Shown here: positions 13,047-19,308 of the stretch, in pieces
How the letters are laid out: each line of letters opens with the position of its first letter
How positions within the stretch are numbered: position 1 is the stretch's first letter
Assembly (NCBI GenBank): GCA_036264135.1
Contig: DATARN010000079.1
Location: 1-19,877 of the forward strand
DNA from: DATARN01 sp036264135
GTDB lineage: Bacteria; Actinomycetota; Acidimicrobiia; Acidimicrobiales; Palsa-688
Reading direction: 5' to 3'
Length of the DNA stretch: 19,877 nt
Position numbers and translations under genes: made by a program
The notes under the pieces: generated by a model
Seen by the model: only the letters and a program-made list of their open reading frames with translations
The model's database searches: none
Told to the model about the DNA's origin: nothing

Positions 13047-13774
13047 AGCGTTTCGCCCCACGTGCTCAAGCGGGCCCGCGCCACCGCGGCGTCTTGGAGC
13101 AGCGTCGGCAACGCCGTCTCCAACAGAAGGCCGGTGACGCTGTTGGCCTCCGCCACGGCGTACGTCGGCGGGTGATCAATGGCCAGGTCGATGACGACTT
13201 CACCGATTCCCGGGCGGCGGGGGCCGACGCTCACCTCTGCGCCGATCGAAAGGACGAACTCGAAGACGATGGCGTCGACCTGGGCGCGGCTCGTCGCGCC
13301 GACGAGAGCTCGCGTGGCGTCGTATACCTCGTTGCAGGCGAGGTCGGAGCGCCCTCGTGTGAGGGCCAGATCTTCCAGCGACAGCGCCCGTTCGGCGTCG
13401 CCTTCGAACTCGGCCAGCGTGAGCACTTCCCCCCGCATCAGTTTTGCCGGACGGATGACGCCCGAGACGACGGCGCCACGATGGGCGTTTGTGGCCAGCC
13501 GCATGGCGGTGTCGGGCTCCTCGGCGTCCACCTGGATCTGAATGGCGTACCGGGTCGGGTTGTACAGCGCCGTCGAGCCCCAGTCGTCCAACGCCTCGAC
13601 CAGAGCCGCCACCTCGTCGAACTCGAAGGGGGCCTCGCCGTGGTCCACGGCAAACTCCAAGAGGGCGACCCACCGGGTCGTCTCGCCCAGTCCGGTCGCG
13701 GCCTGCACCTGGCGCCACGGATCGAGTGATTCCCCTAGGGGATGACTCACGGCAGCACCGTCTCCATTTGTCAT
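13037..13774 (-). CDS. two-part protein of unknown function, shares a domain with the 2010-2447 product
   Basis: A 245-residue soluble protein. Residues about 32-127 carry the same domain as the 2010-2447 protein (TTRWVALLE, then YNPTRYAIQIQVDAE, then RGEVLTLAEFEGDA). Residues about 130-240 form a second region (RALVGATSRAQVDAIVFEFV, SIGAEVSVGP, VVIDLAIDHPPTYAVAEA, NSVTGLLLETALPTLLQDA). This second region recalls an N-terminal segment I associate with some actinobacterial GGDEF proteins, but no GGDEF domain follows, so that link is weak inference. Start is uncertain: ATG 13774, GTG 13750 (with GGAG upstream), or ATG 13825. The gene converges with glgB and diverges from the 14060 gene. Confidence 0.7.
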   Translation of the reverse strand: MTNGDGAAVSHPLGESLDPWRQVQAATGLGETTRWVALLEFAVDHGEAPFEFDEVAALVEALDDWGSTALYNPTRYAIQIQVDAEEPDTAMRLATNAHRGAVVSGVIRPAKLMRGEVLTLAEFEGDAERALSLEDLALTRGRSDLACNEVYDATRALVGATSRAQVDAIVFEFVLSIGAEVSVGPRRPGIGEVVIDLAIDHPPTYAVAEANSVTGLLLETALPTLLQDAAVARARLSTWGETLPS

Positions 13775-14059
13775 CGGGCGGGGGGAGGGGGCTGCTGTAC
13801 TGCCTTGTCTTCCTGCAAGCCGCATCGCCACCCATCGCGATTTGAGGGTGCATCAACGAGTCGGGGGGCATTCGTTGACTTTCCCAGCTCCCTGCGGGGA
13901 GCCGATACCTACAGAGTATATATGTCGGCCTGGTTCGGAACGCAACCGTTACTTTTAGCGGACTTTGTGCCGCCTCCGCCCTTCTCTGGGATTCCCGACG
14001 CCGCCTGCGCCGGCGGGAAAAGGTTGCCATCGCGGCCCGCGCCTGCCAGCGTCACGGCG
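13775..14059. other. divergent intergenic region with a UNCG-type hairpin
   Basis: Between two divergent genes. GCTCCC(TGCG)GGGAGC at 13887-13902 is a perfect six-base-pair stem with a C(UGCG)G tetraloop, an unusually stable RNA loop. TTGACT at 13875-13880 resembles a -35, but no -10 at normal spacing follows. 13900-13960 is A/T-rich (TATATAT). No gene is seen; a minus-strand start further upstream (13825) would fall here. Confidence 0.4.
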
Positions 14060-14629
14060 GTGGAGATCATCATCGTGAAAGGGGACGCCGCCGGCGCCGA
14101 CGACCGCACTCGGATTATTCAGGACGGTGAGCCGCGGCGGGTTGCCGTCCACGTGCTCCACGACCTTCCCCACCTGGTGGTGGAATCGCTGTTCGGGCTG
14201 GACGGCGGGCTCTGGGGGGAGTTGGCCGCCGGCAAACACGGGCAGGCCAACCTGGCTGCCGGGGCCCGTGACCCGAAGCGCAGGAAGCAGGGGCGGATCG
14301 TCTCGGGGGCCGCGACCGGTGCTGCCACCGGCGAGTGGCTCTCCGTCGAGCACCGCAGGGCCAAGACCGTGACCAACGCCGTCCTGAACCGCTGGGGCGA
14401 TGGGCCGGACACCCCGACGGGAGTACGGGGCCGCCTGGCCGGCGGAGGTGATCCGGCCATCGACGCTCTCCTCGCCCGCCTGACTGACAAAACCATCGAG
14501 GCTGCGATTCGTGGTGTGGACCAGCTCTTTTTAATTTGGGCGGAAACACCACCGGGTGGCAGCCTTCGGCTTAATTGGCCGCTTTCACCGGAATATCTTA
14601 TGGAGCGGCGCCCGATTCGGGAATCCTGA
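14060..14629 (+). CDS. conserved hypothetical protein, 189 aa
   Basis: An uncharacterised protein beginning with GTG at 14060 (VEIIIVKGD). Recognisable blocks are AVHVLHDLPHLVVESLFGLDGGLWGELA near 32-59, then a basic region (RDPKRRKQGR), GEWLSVEHRRAKTVTNAVLNRWGDGPDTP near 93-121, and VDQLFLIWAETPPGGSLRLNWPL near 154-176. I associate this layout with hypothetical proteins of actinobacteria but cannot give a function; no catalytic motif is clear. The start is uncertain: the frame is open upstream, but 13742-14059 has poor protein-like content and no ribosome site is visible at GTG. From about 14520 codon use changes to T/A-ending codons (TTT TTA ATT, CTT, TAT) in the last 35 codons. A perfect hairpin follows the stop. 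Confidence 0.65.
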   Translation: MEIIIVKGDAAGADDRTRIIQDGEPRRVAVHVLHDLPHLVVESLFGLDGGLWGELAAGKHGQANLAAGARDPKRRKQGRIVSGAATGAATGEWLSVEHRRAKTVTNAVLNRWGDGPDTPTGVRGRLAGGGDPAIDALLARLTDKTIEAAIRGVDQLFLIWAETPPGGSLRLNWPLSPEYLMERRPIRES

Positions 14630-14630
14630 C

Positions 14631-14661
14631 CGGGCGGACCACCACTGCGGCGGTCCGCCCG
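14631..14661. terminator. perfect 10-bp hairpin between converging genes
   Basis: CGGGCGGACC (14631-14640) and GGTCCGCCCG (14652-14661) pair perfectly around an 11-base loop, one base after the stop at 14629 and 16 bases beyond the minus-strand stop at 14678. A bidirectional terminator without U-tract is the simplest reading. Confidence 0.8.
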
Positions 14662-14677
14662 ACCGGAAGGCGTGCAA

Positions 14678-15619
14678 CTACAGGTTGAAGGGGGCCAGCA
14701 TGCTGGACGTGCCGGCCGGGTCGGTGGCGGCCAGGTTGGGGACGCCAAGGAGCGATTCGGTGCTGCCCAGCAGCGAGTAGTGGTTGAACAGCGTGGCCGA
14801 CTGGGTTCCCGGCGTGGTGCTGGGACTCACCACCAAGGTGGCGACATGGCAGCCGACATCGGTGGTGTTGGTGGCGCAGTCGCTGGCCGTACCGCCCTCG
14901 CCCTCGTCCCAGGTGATGAAGAGGGCCACGTTGCCCGCCTGGTAGGCCGCCGAGTTGGTAATGGTCGGGATGTTCTGCGACAGCCACGTGTCGCCCTGGG
15001 CGACCGTGCCGTCGTGCATGTCGTCGATCAGGTTGGGGGTGACGAAGGAGAACGCCGGCAAGGTGTTGTTGGCCAGATCGGTCGCCAACTGGGTGTAGGG
15101 CACGTCGTTGGTGGCGCAACCCGACAACGCCGTGTAATACGGCGGCGGGTTGTGGCGCACCGCGTAGGTCCCGGTGTTCTTGGTGGCGCAATTCGACGGC
15201 ATGGATTCCTCATACGCCTTCCAGCCGACCTGGCTGAAGATGCTGGCCGCCGAGGTGCTGCACTTCTTCGACGGGTTGCAGTCCGACGTGAACTTCCGCA
15301 GCGAGGCGTAGGGGGTGCCGGAGGTGGCAGCGACGTAGTTGGGCAGGCTGGGGTGGTCAACGTTGTGGTAGTTGGTCGCCAGGCCGCACTCGCCGGCGAG
15401 GGAGTTGATGTACGGCGCACCGGTGTTCGGCCCGATGATGGTGTCGTAACTGTGATTTTCCATCATCACCCAGATGACATGGGTGTAGTGGACGGAGGAG
15501 AGCCCCAATCCGCAGGGGCCGGTGGCGGCCGCGGCCGGCGGCGCGGAAAGGGGCGCCGGCAACAAGCTCAAACCGGCCGCCATCAGGGCAGGTGCTAATA
15601 GGGCACGCAGTCGTCTCAT
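14678..15619 (-). CDS. secreted phosphoesterase (phospholipase C/acid phosphatase family)
   Basis: A 313-residue exported enzyme of the phosphoesterase family (PF04185 type, alkaline-phosphatase-like fold) that hydrolyses phosphate esters outside the cell. Residues 1-32 are a Sec signal peptide (MRRLRALLAP..., ending PPAAAA). Family motifs: VIWVMMENHSYDTIIG (47-62) with Glu54 and Asn55, HNVDHPSLPNYVAATSG (85-101), DDMHDGTVAQGDTWL (199-213), ITWDEGEGG (235-243) and GCHVATLVVSP (257-267). Several Cys suggest disulphides in the exported form. AAGGAGG seven bases before ATG 15619 fixes the start; an upstream frame to 15775 would put the signal peptide internal. Exact substrate (phospholipid or small phosphate ester) is not known. 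The leader holds a strong hairpin and the promoter a palindrome. It is divergent from the PRC operon. Confidence 0.9.
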   Translation of the reverse strand: MRRLRALLAPALMAAGLSLLPAPLSAPPAAAATGPCGLGLSSVHYTHVIWVMMENHSYDTIIGPNTGAPYINSLAGECGLATNYHNVDHPSLPNYVAATSGTPYASLRKFTSDCNPSKKCSTSAASIFSQVGWKAYEESMPSNCATKNTGTYAVRHNPPPYYTALSGCATNDVPYTQLATDLANNTLPAFSFVTPNLIDDMHDGTVAQGDTWLSQNIPTITNSAAYQAGNVALFITWDEGEGGTASDCATNTTDVGCHVATLVVSPSTTPGTQSATLFNHYSLLGSTESLLGVPNLAATDPAGTSSMLAPFNL

Positions 15620-15655
15620 CAGATTGCCTCCTTGTGGGGACGAAGGGATCGGCAG

Positions 15656-15680
15656 GCGGGCGCGGCGAAACCGCGCCCGC
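15656..15680 (-). other. perfect 10-bp hairpin in the phosphoesterase leader
   Basis: GCGGGCGCGG (15656-15665) and CCGCGCCCGC (15671-15680) pair perfectly around CGAAA. It lies 37-61 nt upstream of the phosphoesterase ATG. If transcribed it is a very stable leader stem-loop; possible roles are mRNA stability or transcription attenuation. Confidence 0.55.
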
Positions 15681-15692
15681 TTCCGACCCGAA

Positions 15693-15706
15693 CGGATACC
15701 TATCCG
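15693..15706. promoter_or_regulatory. palindromic operator candidate in divergent promoter
   Basis: CGGATA(CC)TATCCG is a perfect inverted repeat with a two-base centre, 12 bases from the hairpin and 119 bases before the PRC operon's first ATG. The symmetry suits a dimeric repressor or activator; no regulator gene is next to it. Confidence 0.45.
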
Positions 15707-15825
15707 GCAACGTTTCGCCCCGGTAGCCGCCGGCAGACACGCAGCGGAACAGGGACCGAACTTTGCCCAACCCAACCGAGGGGCCGGCCGGTTTCAAGTG
15801 CCGCCGGCGACGGTAAGGACAGCCC

Positions 15826-15993
15826 ATGTCGGTCGTGGCCTGGCTCATCGTGGCGGTGGTGGTGATCGTGGTGGCCCTGGTGGCCTTCGTGGTCATCCGC
15901 CGGCGCAGCCGCCGCGGCGGGGTGATCGCCACACCCTCCCGCAAAGGCACACCCGGCGCCACCGGCCGGACCACCGGCGATCCCAAACCATGA
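15826..15993 (+). CDS. 55-aa single-pass membrane protein, first gene of PRC-barrel operon
   Basis: ATG 15826 follows AAGGA at six bases' spacing, a good ribosome site. Residues 3-24 are one long hydrophobic Val/Ala/Ile segment (VVAWLIVAVVVIVVALVAFV), followed by RRRSRRGG and a Gly/Thr/Pro-rich tail to residue 55. The positive residues after the segment favour the tail in the cytoplasm. The stop overlaps the next start in ATGA at 15990-15993, so translation is coupled. A membrane anchor or partner for the PRC-barrel proteins downstream is the natural guess. No family recognised. Confidence 0.72.
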   Translation: MSVVAWLIVAVVVIVVALVAFVVIRRRSRRGGVIATPSRKGTPGATGRTTGDPKP

Positions 15994-16550
15994 CGCTGCT
16001 CATGACGGCGTCGGAGATCAACGGCCTCCCCGTGGTCACCGTGCACGGCGGCGAGGACGTGGCCGAGGTGCGCGATGTCCTGTACGACCCCGCCGCCGGC
16101 CGGCTGGTCGGCCTGACCCTGAACAAGCGGGGCTTTCTCGCCGGCCGGTGCCGGGAGGTGCTGCCCGCCGAGTCGATTCACGCCATCGGCCGCGACGCCG
16201 TCATGGTCGTCGATGATTCGGCAATGGTCGAGCCCGACGCCGCCCCGCAGGAAATGGCCCATCCTCCGGCCAATCGCAACGTGCTCGGCAACGACGTGCT
16301 GACCGAGTCCGGCGTCAGTCTGGGCACCGTACGCGACCTGGTCGTGGTGGTCGGCGGCGCCGGCGAGGTGGTGGGATACCGCATTGACAAGGCCGACGGC
16401 CGGCCGGGGTACATCCCGCTGCCCGCCCAGCTGGCCGTGTCGGGGTCGGCCCTGGTGGTACCCGAAGTCACCGAGTCCTTCGTGACCGACGACCTGGTCG
16501 GACTTGGCGCAGCCGTCGATTCCTTTCGCGCCCGGCTGGGCTTACCGTGA
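15990..16550 (+). CDS. PRC-barrel domain protein with two PRC domains
   Basis: A 186-residue cytosolic protein. Residues 6-78 form one PRC-barrel (SEINGLPVVT, AEVRDVLYDPAAGRLVGLTLNKRGF, REVLPAESIHAIGRDAVMV), a six-stranded beta-barrel seen in 16S rRNA processing factor RimM and in photosynthetic reaction centre H-subunits. Residues about 90-165 form a second copy (NVLGNDVLTESGVSLGTVRDLVVVV, GEVVGYRID, YIPLPAQLAVSGSALVVP). Stand-alone PRC proteins are thought to bind partners or stabilise membrane-bound or redox complexes; the exact role here is unknown. The start is fixed by the four-base ATGA overlap with the previous gene. A much longer open frame reaches upstream but would cover the membrane-peptide gene and is not credible. 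Confidence 0.88.
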   Translation: MTLLMTASEINGLPVVTVHGGEDVAEVRDVLYDPAAGRLVGLTLNKRGFLAGRCREVLPAESIHAIGRDAVMVVDDSAMVEPDAAPQEMAHPPANRNVLGNDVLTESGVSLGTVRDLVVVVGGAGEVVGYRIDKADGRPGYIPLPAQLAVSGSALVVPEVTESFVTDDLVGLGAAVDSFRARLGLP

Positions 16551-16999
16551 GCGAGTCGTTCCGCCAGGCAGCCGGCCGCAAGGTCGTCAGCCGGGCCACC
16601 GCCCAGCAACTGGGAACGGTGTCACACCTCCTCGTCACCGCCGACGGCCGGCGGGTGGCGGCGGTCGTTATGGGCAAGGGCAAGAAGGCGTCGTTGGTCG
16701 ACTGGTCGCAGCTGACGGGCTTCGGCACCGACGCGGTCATGGTCGGCGACGAAGCCGCCCTTCGCCAACCGGCCGACGCCCGGGAGCACGCCGCCGCCGA
16801 GGGGAAGCTGGAGTTGATCGGGCGGCGGCTGCTCAGCGAATCGGGCAATGAGTTGGGCACCGTCGACGACGTCACCTTCGACCCGGCCAGCGGGGCGCTG
16901 GAAGCACTCCACGGCGGCGCCCACCAGGTGGCGGCCGATGCCGTGTTGGGAGCGGGCTCCTACGCCGTGGTCGTGGCCGCCTCTGCAGGCGCGGTCTAG
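16547..16999 (+). CDS. second PRC-barrel domain protein
   Basis: A 150-residue protein from GTG 16547, overlapping the previous stop by four bases (GTGA). Residues 4-70 (FRQAAGRKVVSRATAQQLGTVSHLLVTADGRRVAAVVMGKGKK, VDWSQLTGFGTDAVMV) and about 88-148 (LELIGRRLLSESGNELGTVDDVTFDPASGALEALH..., VLGAGSYAVVVAA) each match one PRC-barrel. With the previous gene this gives four PRC units in tandem in the operon, suggesting duplication of an ancestral pair. The G.(R/D).(L/V).....LG(T)V.(D/H).... pattern recurs in each. No membrane segment. The decarboxylase starts 29 nt after its stop, so all four genes may share a transcript. Confidence 0.85.
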   Translation: MSESFRQAAGRKVVSRATAQQLGTVSHLLVTADGRRVAAVVMGKGKKASLVDWSQLTGFGTDAVMVGDEAALRQPADAREHAAAEGKLELIGRRLLSESGNELGTVDDVTFDPASGALEALHGGAHQVAADAVLGAGSYAVVVAASAGAV

Positions 17000-17028
17000 A
17001 CCGGCGCCCCGGCGGTTACAACACCCTC

Positions 17029-18486
17029 ATGGACCACCGCGAGGCCCCGCTGCTCGATGCCCTGGCCGCCTACCACCAGCAGGACCGGTACGGCTTCACG
17101 CCGCCCGGCCACCGCCAGGGCAGAGGGGCCGATCGGCGGACGCGAGCGGTGCTCGGCGAGGACACATTTCGATCCGATGTGCTGGTCAGCGCCGGGCTCG
17201 ATGATCGGTCCTCGTCGCACGGCTATCTCAAATGCGCCGAGCAGTTGATGGCCGACGCGGTGGGAGCTGACCACGCCTTCTTTTCCACCTGTGGCAGTTC
17301 CCTGTCCGTCAAGGCCGCCATGCTGGCCATCGCCGGCGGCCACGGCGACCTGCTGGTGAGCCGCGACGCCCACAAGTCGGTGGTGGCCGGGCTGATCTTC
17401 TCCGGCCTGCAGCCGCGCTGGATTCGGCCCCGCTGGGACCGGGAGCTTCACCTGGCCCACCCGCCGTCACCCGAGGACGTGGAGGCCATGTGGCAGCGGT
17501 ACCCGGATGCCGCCGGGGCGCTGGTGGTCAGCCCGACCCCGTACGGCACCTGCGCCGATCTGGCCGCCATCGTCGACGTCTGCCACCGGCGGGGCAAGCC
17601 GCTCATCGTCGACGAGGCGTGGGGTGCCCACCTCCCCTTCCACGACGACCTGCCCACGTGGGCCATGGACGCCGGCGCCGACGTGTGTGTCGTGAGCGTC
17701 CACAAGATGGGCGCCGGCTTCGAACAGGGCTCGGTCTTCCACGTCCAGGGTGACCTGGTCGACCCGTCGCGGCTGGCGGCGTGCGCCGACCTGCTGATGA
17801 CGACCAGCCCCAACGTGATGATCTACTCCGCCATCGACGGCTGGCGGCGACAGATGGTGCAGCACGGCGACGAGCTGCTCGGCGCCGCCCTCTCCCTCGC
17901 CCGCCGGGCCCGTTCGGAGATCGACGGGCTGCCGGGGCTGCGGGTACTCGAGCAGGAGCTGCTGGGGGCGGAGGCCAGCCATGACCTGGACCGCCTGCAG
18001 GTGCTGATGGACGTGTCCGAACTGGGGATCAGCGGCTATCAGGCCTCCGACTGGCTGCGAGCCAACTGTCGGCTCGACGTGGGGCTGAGCGACCACGCCC
18101 GCATCGAGGCGACGTTCTCGATGGCTGACGACGACAAGACGGCCGCCCGCCTGATCGACGCCGTGACGCGGCTCATCGACGCCGCGCCCGGCCTTCCCGA
18201 ACCCGAGCCGGTCCAGCTGCCCGATCCGTCGGGCCTCGAGCTCGACTCCGTCACCCTGCCCCGCGACGCCTTCTTCGGGCCGGCCCGCAGCGTCGCCGCC
18301 CGGGAGGCGGTCGGTCAGGTCGCGGCCGAGCAGATCACGCCATACCCACCGGGCATTCCCGCCATCGTTCCCGGCGAGCGGATATCCGAAGAGGTCGTCG
18401 ACTACCTGCTCTCGGGGGTGCGGGCCGGCATGGTGCTACCCGATCCGGCCGATCCCTCCCTCAACACCATCCGGGTGTGCGCATAG
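17029..18486 (+). CDS. PLP-dependent Orn/Lys/Arg decarboxylase (fold type I)
   Basis: A 485-residue PLP enzyme of the Orn/Lys/Arg decarboxylase major-domain family, short form as in Bacillus-type SpeA proteins (about 480-490). N-terminal TPPGHRQGRG (24-33), substrate/PLP region DDRSSSHGYLKCAEQLMADAVGADHAFFSTCGSSLSVKAAML (58-99), then SRDAHKSVVAGL, VVSPTPYGTCADL, VDEAWGAHLPFH with Asp195 and His201, and SVHKMGAGFEQGS with the Schiff-base Lys226. The C-terminal part has TPYPPGIPAIVPGERI, typical of the family. It would decarboxylate a basic amino acid to a polyamine precursor or cadaverine; which substrate cannot be read from sequence, and the HGYLK segment differs from the usual HHP.G motif. 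No ribosome site is obvious at ATG 17029. Its last 51 nt overlap the TetR gene tail to tail. Confidence 0.88.
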   Translation: MDHREAPLLDALAAYHQQDRYGFTPPGHRQGRGADRRTRAVLGEDTFRSDVLVSAGLDDRSSSHGYLKCAEQLMADAVGADHAFFSTCGSSLSVKAAMLAIAGGHGDLLVSRDAHKSVVAGLIFSGLQPRWIRPRWDRELHLAHPPSPEDVEAMWQRYPDAAGALVVSPTPYGTCADLAAIVDVCHRRGKPLIVDEAWGAHLPFHDDLPTWAMDAGADVCVVSVHKMGAGFEQGSVFHVQGDLVDPSRLAACADLLMTTSPNVMIYSAIDGWRRQMVQHGDELLGAALSLARRARSEIDGLPGLRVLEQELLGAEASHDLDRLQVLMDVSELGISGYQASDWLRANCRLDVGLSDHARIEATFSMADDDKTAARLIDAVTRLIDAAPGLPEPEPVQLPDPSGLELDSVTLPRDAFFGPARSVAAREAVGQVAAEQITPYPPGIPAIVPGERISEEVVDYLLSGVRAGMVLPDPADPSLNTIRVCA

Positions 18487-19089
18487 CGCGTCAGGGAGCG
18501 GGGCGAAAAGCAGCTCGGTGAGGCGCTCGATGAGGGCGTCGGTGCCCAAACGCTCGCCGCAGATGGCGGCCTGGTAGATCAACACGGCCGGCGCGACCCG
18601 GGCCCGCAGGTCGAGATCGGGGAAGTCGTCGCCCAGTTCTGACGCCAGCAGGCCGCGGAGGTGGTCGTGCATCCGGGCGACCATGGTCTCCCGGAACACG
18701 TCGCAGACGCCCGGATCGGAACGCAACACGGCGAGGAAACCGAGCAGGTTCTGCGCGCCCTCGCCGGACAGCCCGGCCGCCATTTCGATGAGGAAGGACT
18801 TGAGGTCGGCCCGGGCGTCGCCGGTCGTGGCGAACTTGGCCGTCGCCTTGTCGCACTCCAGGGCGGCCCGCACCACGTCCTGCTTGGTCGGCCACCGCCG
18901 GTAGATGGTGGATAGACCGACGGCGGCTCGGTCGGCGACGTCCTGCATCCGAATCTGGTCATAGCCCACCTCCTTCAGGAGGTCGAGCACGGTTTCCAGG
19001 ATGACGTCGCTGCGGTCGGCGGAAAGCCGCCGGCCGCGCCGGTGCGGCGCGTCGCTCGGTGCGACCTCCGCCGTATCTGACGTGGCCAT
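18436..19089 (-). CDS. TetR-family transcriptional regulator
   Basis: A 217-residue repressor-type regulator. The DNA-binding region, residues about 24-76, has ILETVLDLLKEVGYDQIRMQDVADRAAVGLSTIYRRWPTKQDVV, the TetR helix-turn-helix with the signature GLSTIYRRWPTK. The ligand domain follows, mostly helical (LKSFLIEMAAGL, VCDVFRETMVARMHDHLRGLL, APAVLIYQAAICGERLGTDALI). It is divergent from a drug-efflux MFS gene, 219 bp between starts, so it probably represses that gene until a substrate binds. Start at 19089 is chosen because the 42 residues possible upstream look non-coding. TATAGT (19101-19096 on its strand) would put the transcript start on that ATG. Its C-terminus overlaps the decarboxylase end by 51 nt, antisense. 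Confidence 0.93.
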   Translation of the reverse strand: MATSDTAEVAPSDAPHRRGRRLSADRSDVILETVLDLLKEVGYDQIRMQDVADRAAVGLSTIYRRWPTKQDVVRAALECDKATAKFATTGDARADLKSFLIEMAAGLSGEGAQNLLGFLAVLRSDPGVCDVFRETMVARMHDHLRGLLASELGDDFPDLDLRARVAPAVLIYQAAICGERLGTDALIERLTELLFAPLPDALCAHPDGVEGGIGRIG

Positions 19090-19095
19090 GACCCG

Positions 19096-19101
19096 ACTAT
19101 A
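19096..19101 (-). promoter_or_regulatory. candidate -10 of the TetR gene (leaderless)
   Basis: TATAGT on the minus strand matches the -10 consensus at five of six positions. Six bases separate it from the ATG at 19089, which would give a leaderless transcript and explain the missing Shine-Dalgarno site. No convincing -35. Confidence 0.4.
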
Positions 19102-19131
19102 GCGCGCCCACGCAAAAATTCGGGAAGATTT

Positions 19132-19143
19132 ATTATCGGTAAT
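19132..19143. promoter_or_regulatory. operator candidate next to the MFS promoter -35
   Basis: ATTATCGGTAAT is palindromic at 10 of 12 positions and ends one base before the TTGACT at 19145. Its position is suited to repression by the divergent TetR protein, but TetR sites are usually longer; the palindrome GTTCCGGAAC at 19204-19213 is a second candidate. Confidence 0.35.
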
Positions 19144-19144
19144 G

Positions 19145-19173
19145 TTGACTTGCGGATTGATTGTTGGCATGAT
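19145..19173 (+). promoter_or_regulatory. sigma-70-type promoter of the MFS gene
   Basis: TTGACT (19145-19150), a 17-base spacer and CATGAT (19168-19173, four of six consensus positions) form a normally spaced promoter directed at the MFS gene. The leader would be about 130 nt and contain the palindrome GTTCCGGAAC at 19204-19213. Confidence 0.55.
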
Positions 19174-19203
19174 GACCACCAACCGGACGACGCCGCAGAG
19201 ATC

Positions 19204-19213
19204 GTTCCGGAAC
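19204..19213. promoter_or_regulatory. 10-bp perfect palindrome in the MFS leader
   Basis: GTTCCGGAAC is a perfect palindrome about 30 bases downstream of the promoter -10 and 95 bases before the MFS ATG. It could be a TetR-type operator blocking elongation, or chance. Confidence 0.3.
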
Positions 19214-19308
19214 AACCACCACGCCGGGACCCGTGCCGCGGGCCCGCTGGCGGAGGTGGTACTCGCCCCGGCGCGGCCAACCGCGCCACCACCCGGAGGG
19301 ACACACCC

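Noticed and set aside
13726..13750. Palindrome with core CCCCTAGGGG
   Set aside because: Striking symmetry, but it lies in the first codons of the 13037-13774 gene and could be chance from Pro-Leu-Gly codons.
13742..14059. Upstream extension of the 14060 gene
   Set aside because: The added 106 residues are low-complexity and Cys/His/Pro-rich, pass through an intergenic hairpin and overlap the start of the divergent gene.
15522..15989. Long upstream extension of the first PRC-barrel gene
   Set aside because: It would cover the phosphoesterase signal-peptide region and the 55-aa peptide in another frame; the ATGA overlap gives a better start.
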